This document shows positions 16,687-25,324 of a stretch of 64,000 nt of DNA, one piece after another. Position 1 is the first letter of the stretch, and each line of letters opens with the position of its first letter. Source of the DNA: Ornatilinea apprima (lineage in GTDB: Bacteria > Chloroflexota > Anaerolineae > Anaerolineales > Anaerolineaceae); the NCBI RefSeq assembly GCF_001306115.1, contig NZ_LGCL01000016.1, positions 186,001 to 250,000 of the forward strand. The letters are read 5' to 3'. Position numbers and translations under genes: made by a program. Under the pieces are notes generated by a model, which was not told where the DNA came from, searched no databases, and saw nothing but the letters and a program-made list of their open reading frames with translations.

Positions 16687-18066
16687 CTAATTCCTCAGGC
16701 TGTGAATGGGGGCGGGGATTTTGCCGCCAAACTTCACAAAGCGCGCGGACTTGCCCGCGTTACGCACGGGAGCGATGGCGCTCTCACCGAACAGGCCGCC
16801 AAACGAAACAAATTCACCAGCTTCTTTGCCGGGCACAGGGATCAGACGCACGGCGGTGGTTTTGCCGTTAATCATGCCGATGGCCATTTCGTCCGCGATG
16901 ATGGCTGAGATGGTGGCCGCATCGACCGAACCGGGGATGGCGATCATATCCAGGCCAACTGAGCAGACACTGGTCATGGCTTCCAGCTTCTCCAGCACGA
17001 GGCTTTCATCGCGCACGGCATTGGCCAGGGCCTGGTCTTCGCACACCGGGATGAAGGCACCGCTCAGCCCGCCTACACTCTGGCTGGCAAAGGTGCCGCC
17101 TTTTTTGACCGCGTCGTTGAGCAGGGCGATGATGGCCGTGGAGCCCGGCGCTCCGATGGCATCTACCCCCAGAATTTGCATGATCTCACCCACGCTGTCG
17201 CCTACATTGGGGGTGGGAGCCAGCGAGAGATCCACCACGCCAAAGGGCACGTTCAGCGCTTGGGCTACCTGGCGGCCAATCAACTCGCCGCTGCGGGTAA
17301 CGCGGAAAGCGGTGCGTTTGATTTCTTCGGCCAGGTCGTGAAGCCCCAGGTTTTCGCTGCCCACCTGAGCAATTTTTCGCTCCAAAGCGCGAGCGATCAC
17401 CCCCGGTCCGCTGACACCGACATTAATAACAACCTCATGCTGACCAAGACCGTGAATGGCCCCGGCCATGAAGGGATTGTCGCCGGGTTGGTTGGTGAAT
17501 ACCACAAACTTGGCCGCCGCGAATCCACCGCTATCGGCGCTGCGCTCGGCTAATTCTTTCACGGTTTGTCCCAGTAATACAATCGCATCCATATTGATGC
17601 CGTAGCGGGTGGCGCCTACGTTGACGGACGCGCAGACTTTTTTGGTGCAGGTGAGCGCCTGCGGAATGGCGTCGATCAGGGCGCGGTCGCCAATCGTAAC
17701 CCCATTGGCCACGTCCGCGGAGAAACCACCCAAAAAGTCAACCCCCACGGCGCTGGCGGCTTCGTCCAATGCTCTGGCGATTTCTACGAACCCTTCCGCG
17801 TCAAAGCCGGCGCCCACATGCGCGATGGGGGTAACCGCAATGCGTTTATTGACGACGGGGATGGCGTACTCGGCGCTGATGGCGTCGCAGGTGGAGACCA
17901 GGCTGCCAGCGCAGCGCTTGATCTTCTCCTTGATGGCTTCGCAGGTGCGGTGAACGTCTACGCGGTGGCAGTCGAGCAGGCTGATGCCCATGGTCACCGC
18001 GCGCACATCCAGATTTTCTTTCTGGATCATATCAATGGTATGGATGATTTCTTCGGGGCGGATCAT
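16687..18066 (-). CDS. UPF0210 (PFL-like, DUF711) family protein
   Basis: 459 residues, full family length. Recognisable stretches include ISLLDCH, GADFLGG-like VDFLGGFSADVANG, NQPGDNPFMAGA, INVGVSGPGVI, LAPTPNVGDSVG and the C-terminal VPGKEAGEFVSFGGLFG. Structural members look like a glycyl-radical-type barrel without the radical; no reaction is established. Downstream of and four bases from an ACT-domain gene, a pairing found in many Firmicutes and Chloroflexi, suggesting a function controlled by a small ligand such as an amino acid. Confidence 0.92.
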   Translation of the reverse strand: MIRPEEIIHTIDMIQKENLDVRAVTMGISLLDCHRVDVHRTCEAIKEKIKRCAGSLVSTCDAISAEYAIPVVNKRIAVTPIAHVGAGFDAEGFVEIARALDEAASAVGVDFLGGFSADVANGVTIGDRALIDAIPQALTCTKKVCASVNVGATRYGINMDAIVLLGQTVKELAERSADSGGFAAAKFVVFTNQPGDNPFMAGAIHGLGQHEVVINVGVSGPGVIARALERKIAQVGSENLGLHDLAEEIKRTAFRVTRSGELIGRQVAQALNVPFGVVDLSLAPTPNVGDSVGEIMQILGVDAIGAPGSTAIIALLNDAVKKGGTFASQSVGGLSGAFIPVCEDQALANAVRDESLVLEKLEAMTSVCSVGLDMIAIPGSVDAATISAIIADEMAIGMINGKTTAVRLIPVPGKEAGEFVSFGGLFGESAIAPVRNAGKSARFVKFGGKIPAPIHSLRN

Positions 18067-18070
18067 GGGC

Positions 18071-18697
18071 TTAGCCTCCTATATGGGAATCGAATTGGAT
18101 CAGGCTTATGTTACCGCCTACGCGGGCGGGCAGGTTGATCTCATTCACGGCGCGGAAGATATCGCGGTGCTGCAGCACCATTTGCAGGCCTGTCTCTTGG
18201 GTGAATTGCTTCAAATCCTGGCGCACCTGGGTGATAGACGCGGCCTGGCTGAGATCGATGATCAGGATCATCAGGTATTCCTGGTCTGAAGCGGTGGTGG
18301 AAAGGTCGAGAATGTTGATATTGTGTTGCTGGCAAAAATTCGAAACGGTGGCAACAAAACCAATCCGGTCAGGTCCGCGGGCGGTGAGAACATAGGAATT
18401 CTCCGGAAAGTCGGCGGTGGGGCGCAGGTCGGTGGCGTCCAACCTTTTTACAGCGGCAACAATGGGTGTCTCGCTGCGCGCGTCTACCTCGGCTAATTTG
18501 CGTTCGATGGTGCGCTGGGTTACTTCGGGGGGAAAGCTGGCCAGTAGAATCATGGTGAAATAGCCACACATCAGGGTCTGGCGCACATCGGCCAGGTTAC
18601 CATTCAATTGGCTGACGGCGTTGGATATTTCATAGACGATGCCGACCCGGTCGCGGGACATAATGGAAATGATAAATTGTTCTTGCGTGTCGCTCAT
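18071..18697 (-). CDS. Two-ACT-domain regulatory protein (GcvR/UPF0237-like)
   Basis: 208 residues. The first ACT domain begins QFIISIMSRDRVGIVYEIS, the second SYVLTARGPDRIGFVATVSNF; each carries the usual strand-loop ligand site with a Gly after the first strand. Such proteins bind amino acids or similar ligands. The frame is open to 18766, but the ATG at 18697 has GAGG five bases upstream. It is followed after four bases by the UPF0210 gene, the usual partner. Mode of action unknown. Confidence 0.88.
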   Translation of the reverse strand: MSDTQEQFIISIMSRDRVGIVYEISNAVSQLNGNLADVRQTLMCGYFTMILLASFPPEVTQRTIERKLAEVDARSETPIVAAVKRLDATDLRPTADFPENSYVLTARGPDRIGFVATVSNFCQQHNINILDLSTTASDQEYLMILIIDLSQAASITQVRQDLKQFTQETGLQMVLQHRDIFRAVNEINLPARVGGNISLIQFDSHIGG

Positions 18698-18856
18698 GGA
18701 AACCTCAAGCCTGGGAATGATGGCGAAAAATGCCTTTTGGGGTGAATTAATGGGTAAGGATAACATAGAATCGAGCTGGCCGGATCATCCATCCTGATGA
18801 AAACGATGACTTTGTTCGGTCTTGAAGGCCAACCAACAGAGTGATGCTCCTGGTTG

Positions 18857-18886
18857 TAAAAAAAGTATCCCCGGGCAACCGGGGAT
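18857..18886 (-). terminator. Intrinsic terminator of the TetR/membrane protein operon
   Basis: Perfect 8-bp stem (18867-18874 with 18879-18886) around a four-base loop; on the minus strand it is followed by AC and seven T residues. It lies 25 bases downstream of the membrane protein stop. Confidence 0.88.
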
Positions 18887-18910
18887 GTGAAGGTGTTTTG
18901 GGTAAGTGTT

Positions 18911-19768
18911 TTAGCGGATGTTCTTGAGCATGACAGCGGCCAGGCCAATGCCACACAAGCAGATCAGCGCGAAGATGGCAGCCATCACCGGGTCAAAGGG
19001 CACGCCGGCAAGGGCTTGCCCAACGATCATGGCGATGATTGCGGCGCCCATCAGTGACCCTTTGAGCATCACGACAAAAGAAAGGGCGTATCCCCATGCC
19101 TGTTTTTTCCACAGCAAATAGGCGCTCAGCAGACTGACCGGGACGATGATGCCCAGGTCCAGCGCCTGGATGACCAGGGTGGTGTAGGTTTCCAGGCCAG
19201 AAGGCGCACCTCCGTTGGTGAGGGAGGGGACGATCAGACCCAGCCAGGCCATCAATAAGAACAGGCTCAGAATGACCAGGAAGGTGATGACCCAACGGCG
19301 GGGAAACCTGCGGGTTACCCGCTCGGCAATCTGGTCAGGTTTCAGCCCCATCATAGCGAGGATGAAGGTAAACAGGCTCATCGAGAAAAGTGCCACATAA
19401 ATAAGAAAGAAAGAATTATAAGCCGCGAGAAAGACCAATGAGGTGTAAGTGTATAGGAAGTATCCCAACGCGCCGGTCAGGATCAGCCGGCCGCGCAGCG
19501 TCCCTTTCTTGTTAAGGATTACGCCGGTTATCAGCAGGGGAATGCCCAAGAAGAGGGTGATGATGTCCTGCGATTTGGCTTGAGCCGCATAATTGATCGT
19601 GTCGTGCTGGTAAACGCCGCGCCCTTGTAAAGTATAGGTTTCGCCGAAAACCGAGGTGAACTCGATGGGTTCTCCGCTGCCCTGCCAGAATACGCCTAAA
19701 GCAGCGGCAACCAGTGCCAGTGCGGCAATCATGAGGGGTAAGATAAACAGTGCTTTTGAGTTTTTCAT
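18911..19768 (-). CDS. Multispanning membrane protein of unknown function
   Basis: 285 residues with about eight predicted membrane helices, the first at the N-terminus, followed by an external-looking stretch of about 40 residues (GSGEPIEFTSVFGETYTLQGRG split by charged residues). No family recognised. It is 33 bases downstream of a TetR regulator, shares its promoter and terminator and so is probably what the TetR protein controls. A transport or stress role is possible but not shown. Confidence 0.75.
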   Translation of the reverse strand: MKNSKALFILPLMIAALALVAAALGVFWQGSGEPIEFTSVFGETYTLQGRGVYQHDTINYAAQAKSQDIITLFLGIPLLITGVILNKKGTLRGRLILTGALGYFLYTYTSLVFLAAYNSFFLIYVALFSMSLFTFILAMMGLKPDQIAERVTRRFPRRWVITFLVILSLFLLMAWLGLIVPSLTNGGAPSGLETYTTLVIQALDLGIIVPVSLLSAYLLWKKQAWGYALSFVVMLKGSLMGAAIIAMIVGQALAGVPFDPVMAAIFALICLCGIGLAAVMLKNIR

Positions 19769-19801
19769 TACTGAATCTCCAAATCGAGTGGTTAATCCTG
19801 G

Positions 19802-20407
19802 TTAATCCAGGTGGAATAGATCACAAAGCATTGCAAAAACTTGCGCGCTAATTTCTGTAAACTCATCCGGGCAGTTGCGCAGCATGGTGATCTGCGCCAT
19901 CGAGGCCCCATGCGCTACAAACCACATCAGAAAGGCAAGATGAATGGGCCCGGAACCGGCTGGTAGGGTAATTTTTCCACCCGTCACCATGGCTTCGGCA
20001 AACTGCAGCAGTCCTGCGAACTGTGGATCTTGCGTGAGTGATTCAAAATTCGCCGGCACATCATCGGATGGGTTCATGATGAGCTGATAATGCGCAGGAT
20101 ACTGGCGCGCGAATTCCAAATAGCTGGCACCCAGACTAATGAACAACTCGCGAGTGGTCTGGTTTGAGCGAATATGCTTGCTTTGAACCTCTGCGTTAAG
20201 CTGGCGACCCTCTTCGCGCAGGGCGGAAAGGATTTCTTCTTTACTGGCGAAGTAGCGGTATAAAGCGGAAGGAGAATAATCTGCCCGGTCGGCAACAGCG
20301 CGAATGGAAAGACCTTCAACGCCATGTTCAAACAGAATGGCACGGGCTGCGTCCAGAATTTCCTGCCGGGTGCGGGATTGCCGTCTTTGCCTGGGTTTTC
20401 GTTCCAT
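19802..20407 (-). CDS. TetR-family transcriptional regulator
   Basis: 201 residues: N-terminal helix-turn-helix (RQEILDAARAILFEHGVEGL then SIRAVADRADYSPSALYRYF and ASKEEIL) and an all-alpha ligand-binding domain resembling the TetR_C WHG family (YLEFARQYPAHYQLIM). It likely represses its own operon through a palindrome just upstream. Ligand unknown. Confidence 0.92.
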   Translation of the reverse strand: MERKPRQRRQSRTRQEILDAARAILFEHGVEGLSIRAVADRADYSPSALYRYFASKEEILSALREEGRQLNAEVQSKHIRSNQTTRELFISLGASYLEFARQYPAHYQLIMNPSDDVPANFESLTQDPQFAGLLQFAEAMVTGGKITLPAGSGPIHLAFLMWFVAHGASMAQITMLRNCPDEFTEISAQVFAMLCDLFHLD

Positions 20408-20428
20408 TTAATGAACTCCGTAAGATAA

Positions 20429-20443
20429 GTAAACAATGTTCAC
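20429..20443 (-). promoter_or_regulatory. TetR operator
   Basis: GTAAACAATGTTCAC is a 15-base palindrome with a single mismatched pair, of the GTGAACA-N-TGTTCAC kind seen at many TetR sites. It lies just downstream of the tetR -10 box and is close to the divergent lipoprotein gene. Confidence 0.65.
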
Positions 20444-20445
20444 AT

Positions 20446-20474
20446 AATATACTACGTTCTTTTTGACTTGACAA
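20446..20474 (-). promoter_or_regulatory. tetR promoter
   Basis: On the minus strand TTGTCA (20474-20469), a 17-base spacer and TATATT (20451-20446). The operator palindrome begins three bases downstream of the -10. Confidence 0.7.
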
Positions 20475-20597
20475 GGGTGAACCTTCATTTGCTTCTGCAA
20501 AACACAACACGCTGGAGATCAGGTTCGTTCTCACCGCTGGATGAAATTCGTTATAATCAAAGGAGAGAGTCTGATAAACATACCAAGGAATATTGGA

Positions 20598-21248
20598 ATG
20601 AAAAGCCTGAAAATTTCTTTGTTGGTCACCATTATTGTTAGTCTGAGCGTGCTCCTGGCGGCTTGCGACATTCGCCTGACCGCCACCCCTGATACGGTGT
20701 CCGCGTCCGAAAATGGCGGTAACGGCGGCAATGCCGACGCGGGGGAGATCGCCTTTTTGGAGGAGCAGCTCAGCAACCCGGAGCTGGATGAGCAAACCCG
20801 CGCAAGCCTGCAAGAAAAACTGGACATGGCCATTCGTATCGCTACACTGCAAGCGGCCACACCCGTGCCGGGAGCTCAGGTGCAGGCGTTGGATGCAGTC
20901 GGGGGAGAGGGAGAAGAGATTCCCTTTAACAGCGGCATTTTCCCCGGCGACGAGGGTTTGTTCAAACCATCTCAGGCGCTGATTGAAAATTATTGGCAGG
21001 AAAAAGTGGGAGAAGAGTATGTTCAGGTTTTCGCCGGCGCCAGCGGGGAAAATCCGCAACAAGGGCTGGTGATTGTGGTGGTTACCCAGGCCGACCTGGT
21101 GAACTCCACGACCGATTTTTACCCTGCCGCTGAAGCGAGCGGATCTCTGCATATCACGGAAGCAACACCGGAGCTGGTGCGCATGGAAAACCAAGACGGA
21201 CAGGCTTTCTGCTTCAAGCTGGCTGAGGGAAGCTTCGGCTGTCCATAA
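20598..21248 (+). CDS. Lipoprotein of unknown function
   Basis: 216 residues from the ATG at 20598 (AAGGA eight bases before); the upstream extension of the frame lacks a site. A type II signal peptide ends in the lipobox VLLAAC, so the mature protein is anchored at the membrane surface. A helical, charged region with EEQLSNPELDEQTRASLQEK (about 55-75) is followed by a compact beta-rich C-terminal domain ending FCFKLAEGSFGCP, whose two Cys could form a disulphide. No family recognised. Divergent from the TetR operon, with its own terminator. Confidence 0.75.
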   Translation: MKSLKISLLVTIIVSLSVLLAACDIRLTATPDTVSASENGGNGGNADAGEIAFLEEQLSNPELDEQTRASLQEKLDMAIRIATLQAATPVPGAQVQALDAVGGEGEEIPFNSGIFPGDEGLFKPSQALIENYWQEKVGEEYVQVFAGASGENPQQGLVIVVVTQADLVNSTTDFYPAAEASGSLHITEATPELVRMENQDGQAFCFKLAEGSFGCP

Positions 21249-21291
21249 ATCTGGTTGCGCGGACCTCTGTTCCGCAGCGTATAAAGAAAAT

Positions 21292-21334
21292 CGAGCGGTA
21301 AAGCATTCTAGCCAGCCGCTCGGTTTTATTTTTA
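21292..21334 (+). terminator. Terminator of the lipoprotein gene
   Basis: Arms CGAGCGG (21292-21298) and CCGCTCG (21316-21322) are exact complements, followed by GTTTTATTTTT. It starts 43 bases after the stop. Confidence 0.8.
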
Positions 21335-21393
21335 ACTACAGGTTAGCACTTTACGATTCCATTCATGCGTCCTGCAAGGTTGGTTTTGCCTGT

Positions 21394-21591
21394 CTACGCG
21401 CTGCGACGGGTAGACAGCCACTTGTGCGTCTCCAACACGATCAGGATGATGGCGCCCAGCGCGGTGAACGTTAGCCAATATTGAATAGACAGCGGTTCTG
21501 TGTGCAGCAAAGATTGCATAAAGGGCAACTCGGTGGCCGCAATGTGGATCGACTTATGGGTCTTTCCTTTTTTTGTGCTGTTGTTGGGCGT
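21394..21591 (-). pseudogene. C-terminal remnant of a cation-transporting P-type ATPase
   Basis: On the minus strand an in-frame stretch reads IAATELPFMQSLLHTEPLS then IQYWLTFTALGAIILIVLE and THKWLSTRR before a TAG at 21396-21394. This is the pattern of the last two membrane helices of Ca/Mg-type P-type ATPases (P-F-x-Q, PL, then a helix ending E-x-x-KW near the C-terminus). Upstream the frame soon loses similarity and meets a TGA at 21594-21592, so the first ~800 residues are missing. The flanking 21249-21682 holds no other gene. Homology is recognised by eye. Confidence 0.55.
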
Positions 21592-21682
21592 TCAGCCATG
21601 CGCGGAGTATAATGATTGAATCATCACAATCGTTGATTGGGCTTGATGACCACAGAACGTTTGGCTTTCAAGAGAGATTTCC

Positions 21683-22894
21683 ATGAAAATGCTTATTCCC
21701 CTTTTCTCTCCCGCAACCGGCACCTGGGGTGGATTGACTCGCGTTATGGCGATAGCAGAGGCGGCAAAAGCTGGCGGGCATGAAGTTGCCTTTTGCGCTT
21801 CAGGTTATTTGGAACAAACTCTCCGCGGGCGCGGGTTTGCCGTTTTCTCAACGCCCATCCCCACGCTTTTGGGGCTACCGGCACCAATCTCACGGCGCAT
21901 AGAGAAGCGTTCACAGTCAGTCACTTTGCCGGTGCCCCCGGGCAGGTCAATTGGCAGCATCTGGTTGGTACTGATGATTTCTGGTATGGCGCATGGAAAA
22001 TTTTTGCTTCGTGTCGTTGAGGCTGAACAAAAGGCGGCAGACCAATTTAAGCCGGATTTTCTTTTCACTGATCTTGACCCTGGCGCTTATCTATTGGCCA
22101 AACTGACCGGTTTGCCGATCGCTTCTGCTTACCAATCTCCGATGAAGCACGGGATCAATACTCTTGCATGGAAGCGCATGAATGTCGCTGTTAACCAGGT
22201 GCTCACGGCCAAGGGGTTTTCGGAGCAAAGAGTTGAGGAATTATTTTTTGGCAAACACTGCTTAAAAATTATCCCATCCATACCGGAATTGGAAGATGAA
22301 GACGTGAACCGGCCGGACGTGCGCTTTGTGGGGCAATTATTAGCAGCCATTCATCCCAAAGAAGCAAGAGAGTTTATTCCGGAGGCGGGCAAACGCTATA
22401 TTTTTGTTTACATGGGAACCGGATCAGTATCTGTAGATCGGGTCCGTGATGCGCTATCACGCTGTTTGCCCGAAGATGGACCGCTGCGAGCTATCGTAGG
22501 CGCGCAAAGTGTGACGGAAGTTGAGCGACTCGGCGCTGTGGAGCTGAGGCCTTATGTTTCAGCGCAAGCATTATTGCCTTTCTGTGATTGGACTCTCTGT
22601 CACGGCGGACAAAATACAATCATTGAATCCCTGATTCATGGCGTGCCCCTCATTGTATTTCCAGGCCCAATCTTTGAGAGACGCTATAATGCTCAACAAA
22701 TCCATCGTCTGGGTGCGGGGGTGATGGGTGAAGTCAATCAATTCACACCCAGCTGGATCCAGGATCTGTTTCCGCAGAGAGACCGAATGGCAATCAAAGC
22801 GCTGGAGTTGGGAGAGAAAATAAAATCCTATGGGGGCGCAAAGGTGGCTATTGAAGCGATGGAGATATGGGGAAAAACAATGCCATCTACATAA
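21683..22894 (+). CDS. GT1-type glycosyltransferase (UDP-glucuronosyl/UDP-glucosyltransferase-like)
   Basis: 403 residues with two Rossmann domains (GT-B). The N-terminal half starts MLIPLFSPATGTWGGLTRVMAIAEA-like (acceptor side); the C-terminal half has YIFVYMGTGS and the nucleotide-sugar motif CHGGQNTIIESLIHGVP followed by PGPIFERRYNAQQI. This resembles the MGT-like enzymes that glycosylate lipids or small molecules. The ATG follows a GAGAG site. It is monocistronic and ends at a bidirectional terminator. Acceptor unknown. Confidence 0.85.
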   Translation: MKMLIPLFSPATGTWGGLTRVMAIAEAAKAGGHEVAFCASGYLEQTLRGRGFAVFSTPIPTLLGLPAPISRRIEKRSQSVTLPVPPGRSIGSIWLVLMISGMAHGKFLLRVVEAEQKAADQFKPDFLFTDLDPGAYLLAKLTGLPIASAYQSPMKHGINTLAWKRMNVAVNQVLTAKGFSEQRVEELFFGKHCLKIIPSIPELEDEDVNRPDVRFVGQLLAAIHPKEAREFIPEAGKRYIFVYMGTGSVSVDRVRDALSRCLPEDGPLRAIVGAQSVTEVERLGAVELRPYVSAQALLPFCDWTLCHGGQNTIIESLIHGVPLIVFPGPIFERRYNAQQIHRLGAGVMGEVNQFTPSWIQDLFPQRDRMAIKALELGEKIKSYGGAKVAIEAMEIWGKTMPST

Positions 22895-22924
22895 TCCCCA
22901 AGATTTGCGATTCAAATGAAAAAT

Positions 22925-22969
22925 CATCACCGGGAGTCAATCAAGAATTCCCGGTGATGCCTTCTTTTT
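22925..22969. terminator. Bidirectional terminator between convergent genes
   Basis: Perfect 11-bp arms at 22925-22935 and 22949-22959. A T-rich tail follows on the plus strand (CTTCTTTTT) and ATTTTTC follows on the minus strand, serving the glycosyltransferase and the transglutaminase-like lipoprotein. Confidence 0.85.
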
Positions 22970-24119
22970 AATTCCACGGAATGGGTAGTATTCCCTTCTG
23001 GCGCGCGTCTTGAATGGTGACCCAGGCATAACCTTCTTCTTGAGCCTCGAGGTGTGGAATAGTGTCATTCCATTCTTCCAGTCCCAAATTAATCGCATCA
23101 TTGAAACTGGCGCGTCCAATCAGGGTGGTTTCAATAAAGTAATAATTGGCGTTGACCTGGTCCATACGCACGGCAACGTACGCGTGCCCAGGAATGCGGA
23201 TAATGGCTGTTTCCAGTCCAAGCGCTTCGGCAGCCGAGGCGAATAAGATGGCCAGTTCCACACAGTTACCGCTGGCCTGTTCGATGACCTCTGCTGGCAG
23301 GCGCATGCGCTGCACCGTATTGGGTCCGTAGGCGACCATGGTACTGATATACGTCAGCCGATAATCCTCCTCCGCTTTCCAGATCGCCTCCAACCGTTCC
23401 CACACTCCCCCATTGTCATCATTTTCGTGACCACCGTAACCACTCCACATCGTACCAGAGGATGTGTAATCGGCCGCGGCACGAATTAAGGCTTCCACTT
23501 TTGGGTCAGTAGGTGTAACCCAGGCGGCCCAAAGCTCATATTCTTCAGCGGTTTCAAAGCCATCGATCCAGACAAAATCACGCCTGGAGTAAAGGAGGAC
23601 CTGTTGGCTATCTTCAATCAGGGTCAATTCTTTATCGGAATCGATCTGGGTGATTTTGATATGGAAAGTCCCTGGTTTTTCGGAATTCAATTTATCTACT
23701 GCTTCTGCCATCAGCCGGGGATTCTGGTGAATTTCGATGGATTCACCCGCACCCACGACAACCGTATCCAAAGCCTTGGTTGTGTACCCTTCGATATAGG
23801 TTTCCACAATGACCGTTCCGTTGGCATTGCCGTGATTGGTCAGGGTAACATCCACAAAGTTGTCTAAAACCGTGCCGTACAAGTGATAGAGGGAAGTAAC
23901 CAGACCATCGGTATAGACATAGGAGATTTCAATTTCACTTTGACTTTCAGGTGGTTGTGCCTCCGTCGGCTGAATGTCCGTTGGCAGCTCTTGCGGCAAT
24001 ACCGGATCTGTTTGCTCATTAACCATTTGTGAGTTGGATAATGAGAAAAAACCGCATCCCAACGACGTGAATAGCAGAACGCCAAGCATTGTCTTGAAAA
24101 GGAAGTTTGGTTTTCCCAT
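22968..24119 (-). CDS. Lipoprotein with a transglutaminase-like domain
   Basis: 383 residues from the ATG at 24119, which has GGAGGG six bases before it; the frame itself is open to 24143. The signal peptide ends in lipobox FTSLGC, so it is surface anchored. After a Pro/Gln/Glu linker comes a beta domain (about 60-170) and then a transglutaminase-like core with the catalytic Cys in GNCVELAILFASAAEALG, His in PGHAYVAVRMD and an acidic residue in YFIETT (Glu rather than the usual Asp). Members may act as proteases or cross-linking or amidating enzymes. Monocistronic; substrate unknown. Confidence 0.8.
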   Translation of the reverse strand: MGKPNFLFKTMLGVLLFTSLGCGFFSLSNSQMVNEQTDPVLPQELPTDIQPTEAQPPESQSEIEISYVYTDGLVTSLYHLYGTVLDNFVDVTLTNHGNANGTVIVETYIEGYTTKALDTVVVGAGESIEIHQNPRLMAEAVDKLNSEKPGTFHIKITQIDSDKELTLIEDSQQVLLYSRRDFVWIDGFETAEEYELWAAWVTPTDPKVEALIRAAADYTSSGTMWSGYGGHENDDNGGVWERLEAIWKAEEDYRLTYISTMVAYGPNTVQRMRLPAEVIEQASGNCVELAILFASAAEALGLETAIIRIPGHAYVAVRMDQVNANYYFIETTLIGRASFNDAINLGLEEWNDTIPHLEAQEEGYAWVTIQDARQKGILPIPWN

Positions 24120-24407
24120 GAAACCCTCCATTGAAAAATTCATTTCTTGACAGCATCACGGTTGTCATTGAGAGCAGCGGGCTGATGATTGGTTATGATA
24201 TACAACTACTTTACACCCAATATTTGGAAAACGAAATCGGGAAACACATCTATTCAGTACAAAAACTGGGGGAATTGGGGAGGAAAAGATAAGTTACATA
24301 TTAATCAAATCTACAAAACGCTGTGGGCACAGGCTTGGTTGCCCTCATGTTCACTCCAACATCGAAATTAAAAAAAGCGAACCAAAATGTTAACTGAATA
24401 TTAATGA
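24120..24407. other. Intergenic region before the DeoR cluster
   Basis: AT-rich, divergent spacer between the transglutaminase lipoprotein and the DeoR gene. A 60-codon frame at 24189-24371 has no ribosome-binding site, no family and ordinary spacer composition; I see no gene. Confidence 0.5.
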
Positions 24408-24436
24408 TTGACTTCATGTTTGAAGTATGTTATTAT
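24408..24436 (+). promoter_or_regulatory. Promoter of the DeoR sugar cluster
   Basis: TTGACT at 24408-24413, a 17-base spacer and TATTAT at 24431-24436, about 75 bases before the DeoR start codon. Confidence 0.75.
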
Positions 24437-24509
24437 TTTTGTATAACTCACAAAAAACGAACAATTTTATGGTTATTTGTTAGATTTTTGGGATAAATTC
24501 GGGTGATTT

Positions 24510-25313
24510 ATGTCTTTCGAGAGAAAAAAACGAATTAGTGCCATTACCCATCTTCTGCAACAGAAAAACGAGATTTCGGTCAAAGAAATCTCTGAAATGA
24601 TGCATGTCTCAGAAATGACCATCCGTAGAGACCTGGATACGCTTGAGGAACAGGGCGTTGTCAATAGAACTCATGGCGGTGCTGTGCTGCTGGATCCAAA
24701 TACAAGCGTACGGTATCCATATATTCTTGGGGAGCAGATCACCAAGAATACCCGCGAAAAAAACTTAATCGGGATCAAAGCGGCTTCACTGGTCCGGCCT
24801 CACGAGACAATCTTTCTGGATTCAGGTACCACAACCCCATTCGTGGCTAAAAATCTGAACCCTGATCTTCCAATTACCGCGCTTTGTTATACCTTCACAA
24901 ACGCCATGGAGCTCTATCCACGGGCCAATACCAACCTGATCCTTTTGGGAGGTTTGTTCCATAGGGATTCGAATATTTTCCACAGCGTTGAAAACTATGG
25001 GCTCATCCGCAATACCCGTGCAGACAAGGCTTTTATTTCTACGGGCGGCTTCGATCCTGAAATGGGTTTAACAACATTTTTTGACTACGAGGCGGCCATC
25101 AAGCGGGAGATGATCCGATCCGCCAGGCATATCATTCTTGTTGCTGACTCGACAAAGTTTGGAAAAATCAGTGTTACCCATTTTGCCGAGCTTGATGATG
25201 TTGACACGATCATTACCGACGATGGTATTTCCAAGGAGTATCGCGAGATTCTCGTAGATCGCGGTATCGAGCTCATTATTGCCAATCAAGACAATAACCA
25301 ATACACCTCATAG
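24510..25313 (+). CDS. DeoR-family transcriptional regulator
   Basis: 267 residues: a DeoR N-terminal helix-turn-helix (KRISAITHLLQQKNEISVKEI then MHVSEMTIRRDLDTLEEQGVV and RTHGGAV) and the DeoR sensor domain (FLDSGTTTPFVAKNL, LLGGLFHRDSN, ISTGGFDPEMGLT, DSTKFGKIS). Members bind a phosphorylated sugar intermediate and usually repress. First gene of an 11-gene cluster and separated from the SDR by 11 bases, so it probably controls the whole set including itself. Confidence 0.93.
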   Translation: MSFERKKRISAITHLLQQKNEISVKEISEMMHVSEMTIRRDLDTLEEQGVVNRTHGGAVLLDPNTSVRYPYILGEQITKNTREKNLIGIKAASLVRPHETIFLDSGTTTPFVAKNLNPDLPITALCYTFTNAMELYPRANTNLILLGGLFHRDSNIFHSVENYGLIRNTRADKAFISTGGFDPEMGLTTFFDYEAAIKREMIRSARHIILVADSTKFGKISVTHFAELDDVDTIITDDGISKEYREILVDRGIELIIANQDNNQYTS

Positions 25314-25324
25314 GAGCAATATTC

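Noticed and set aside
24189-24371. 60-residue plus-strand frame before the DeoR gene
   Set aside because: No site, no family, and it lies in AT-rich spacer upstream of a clear promoter.
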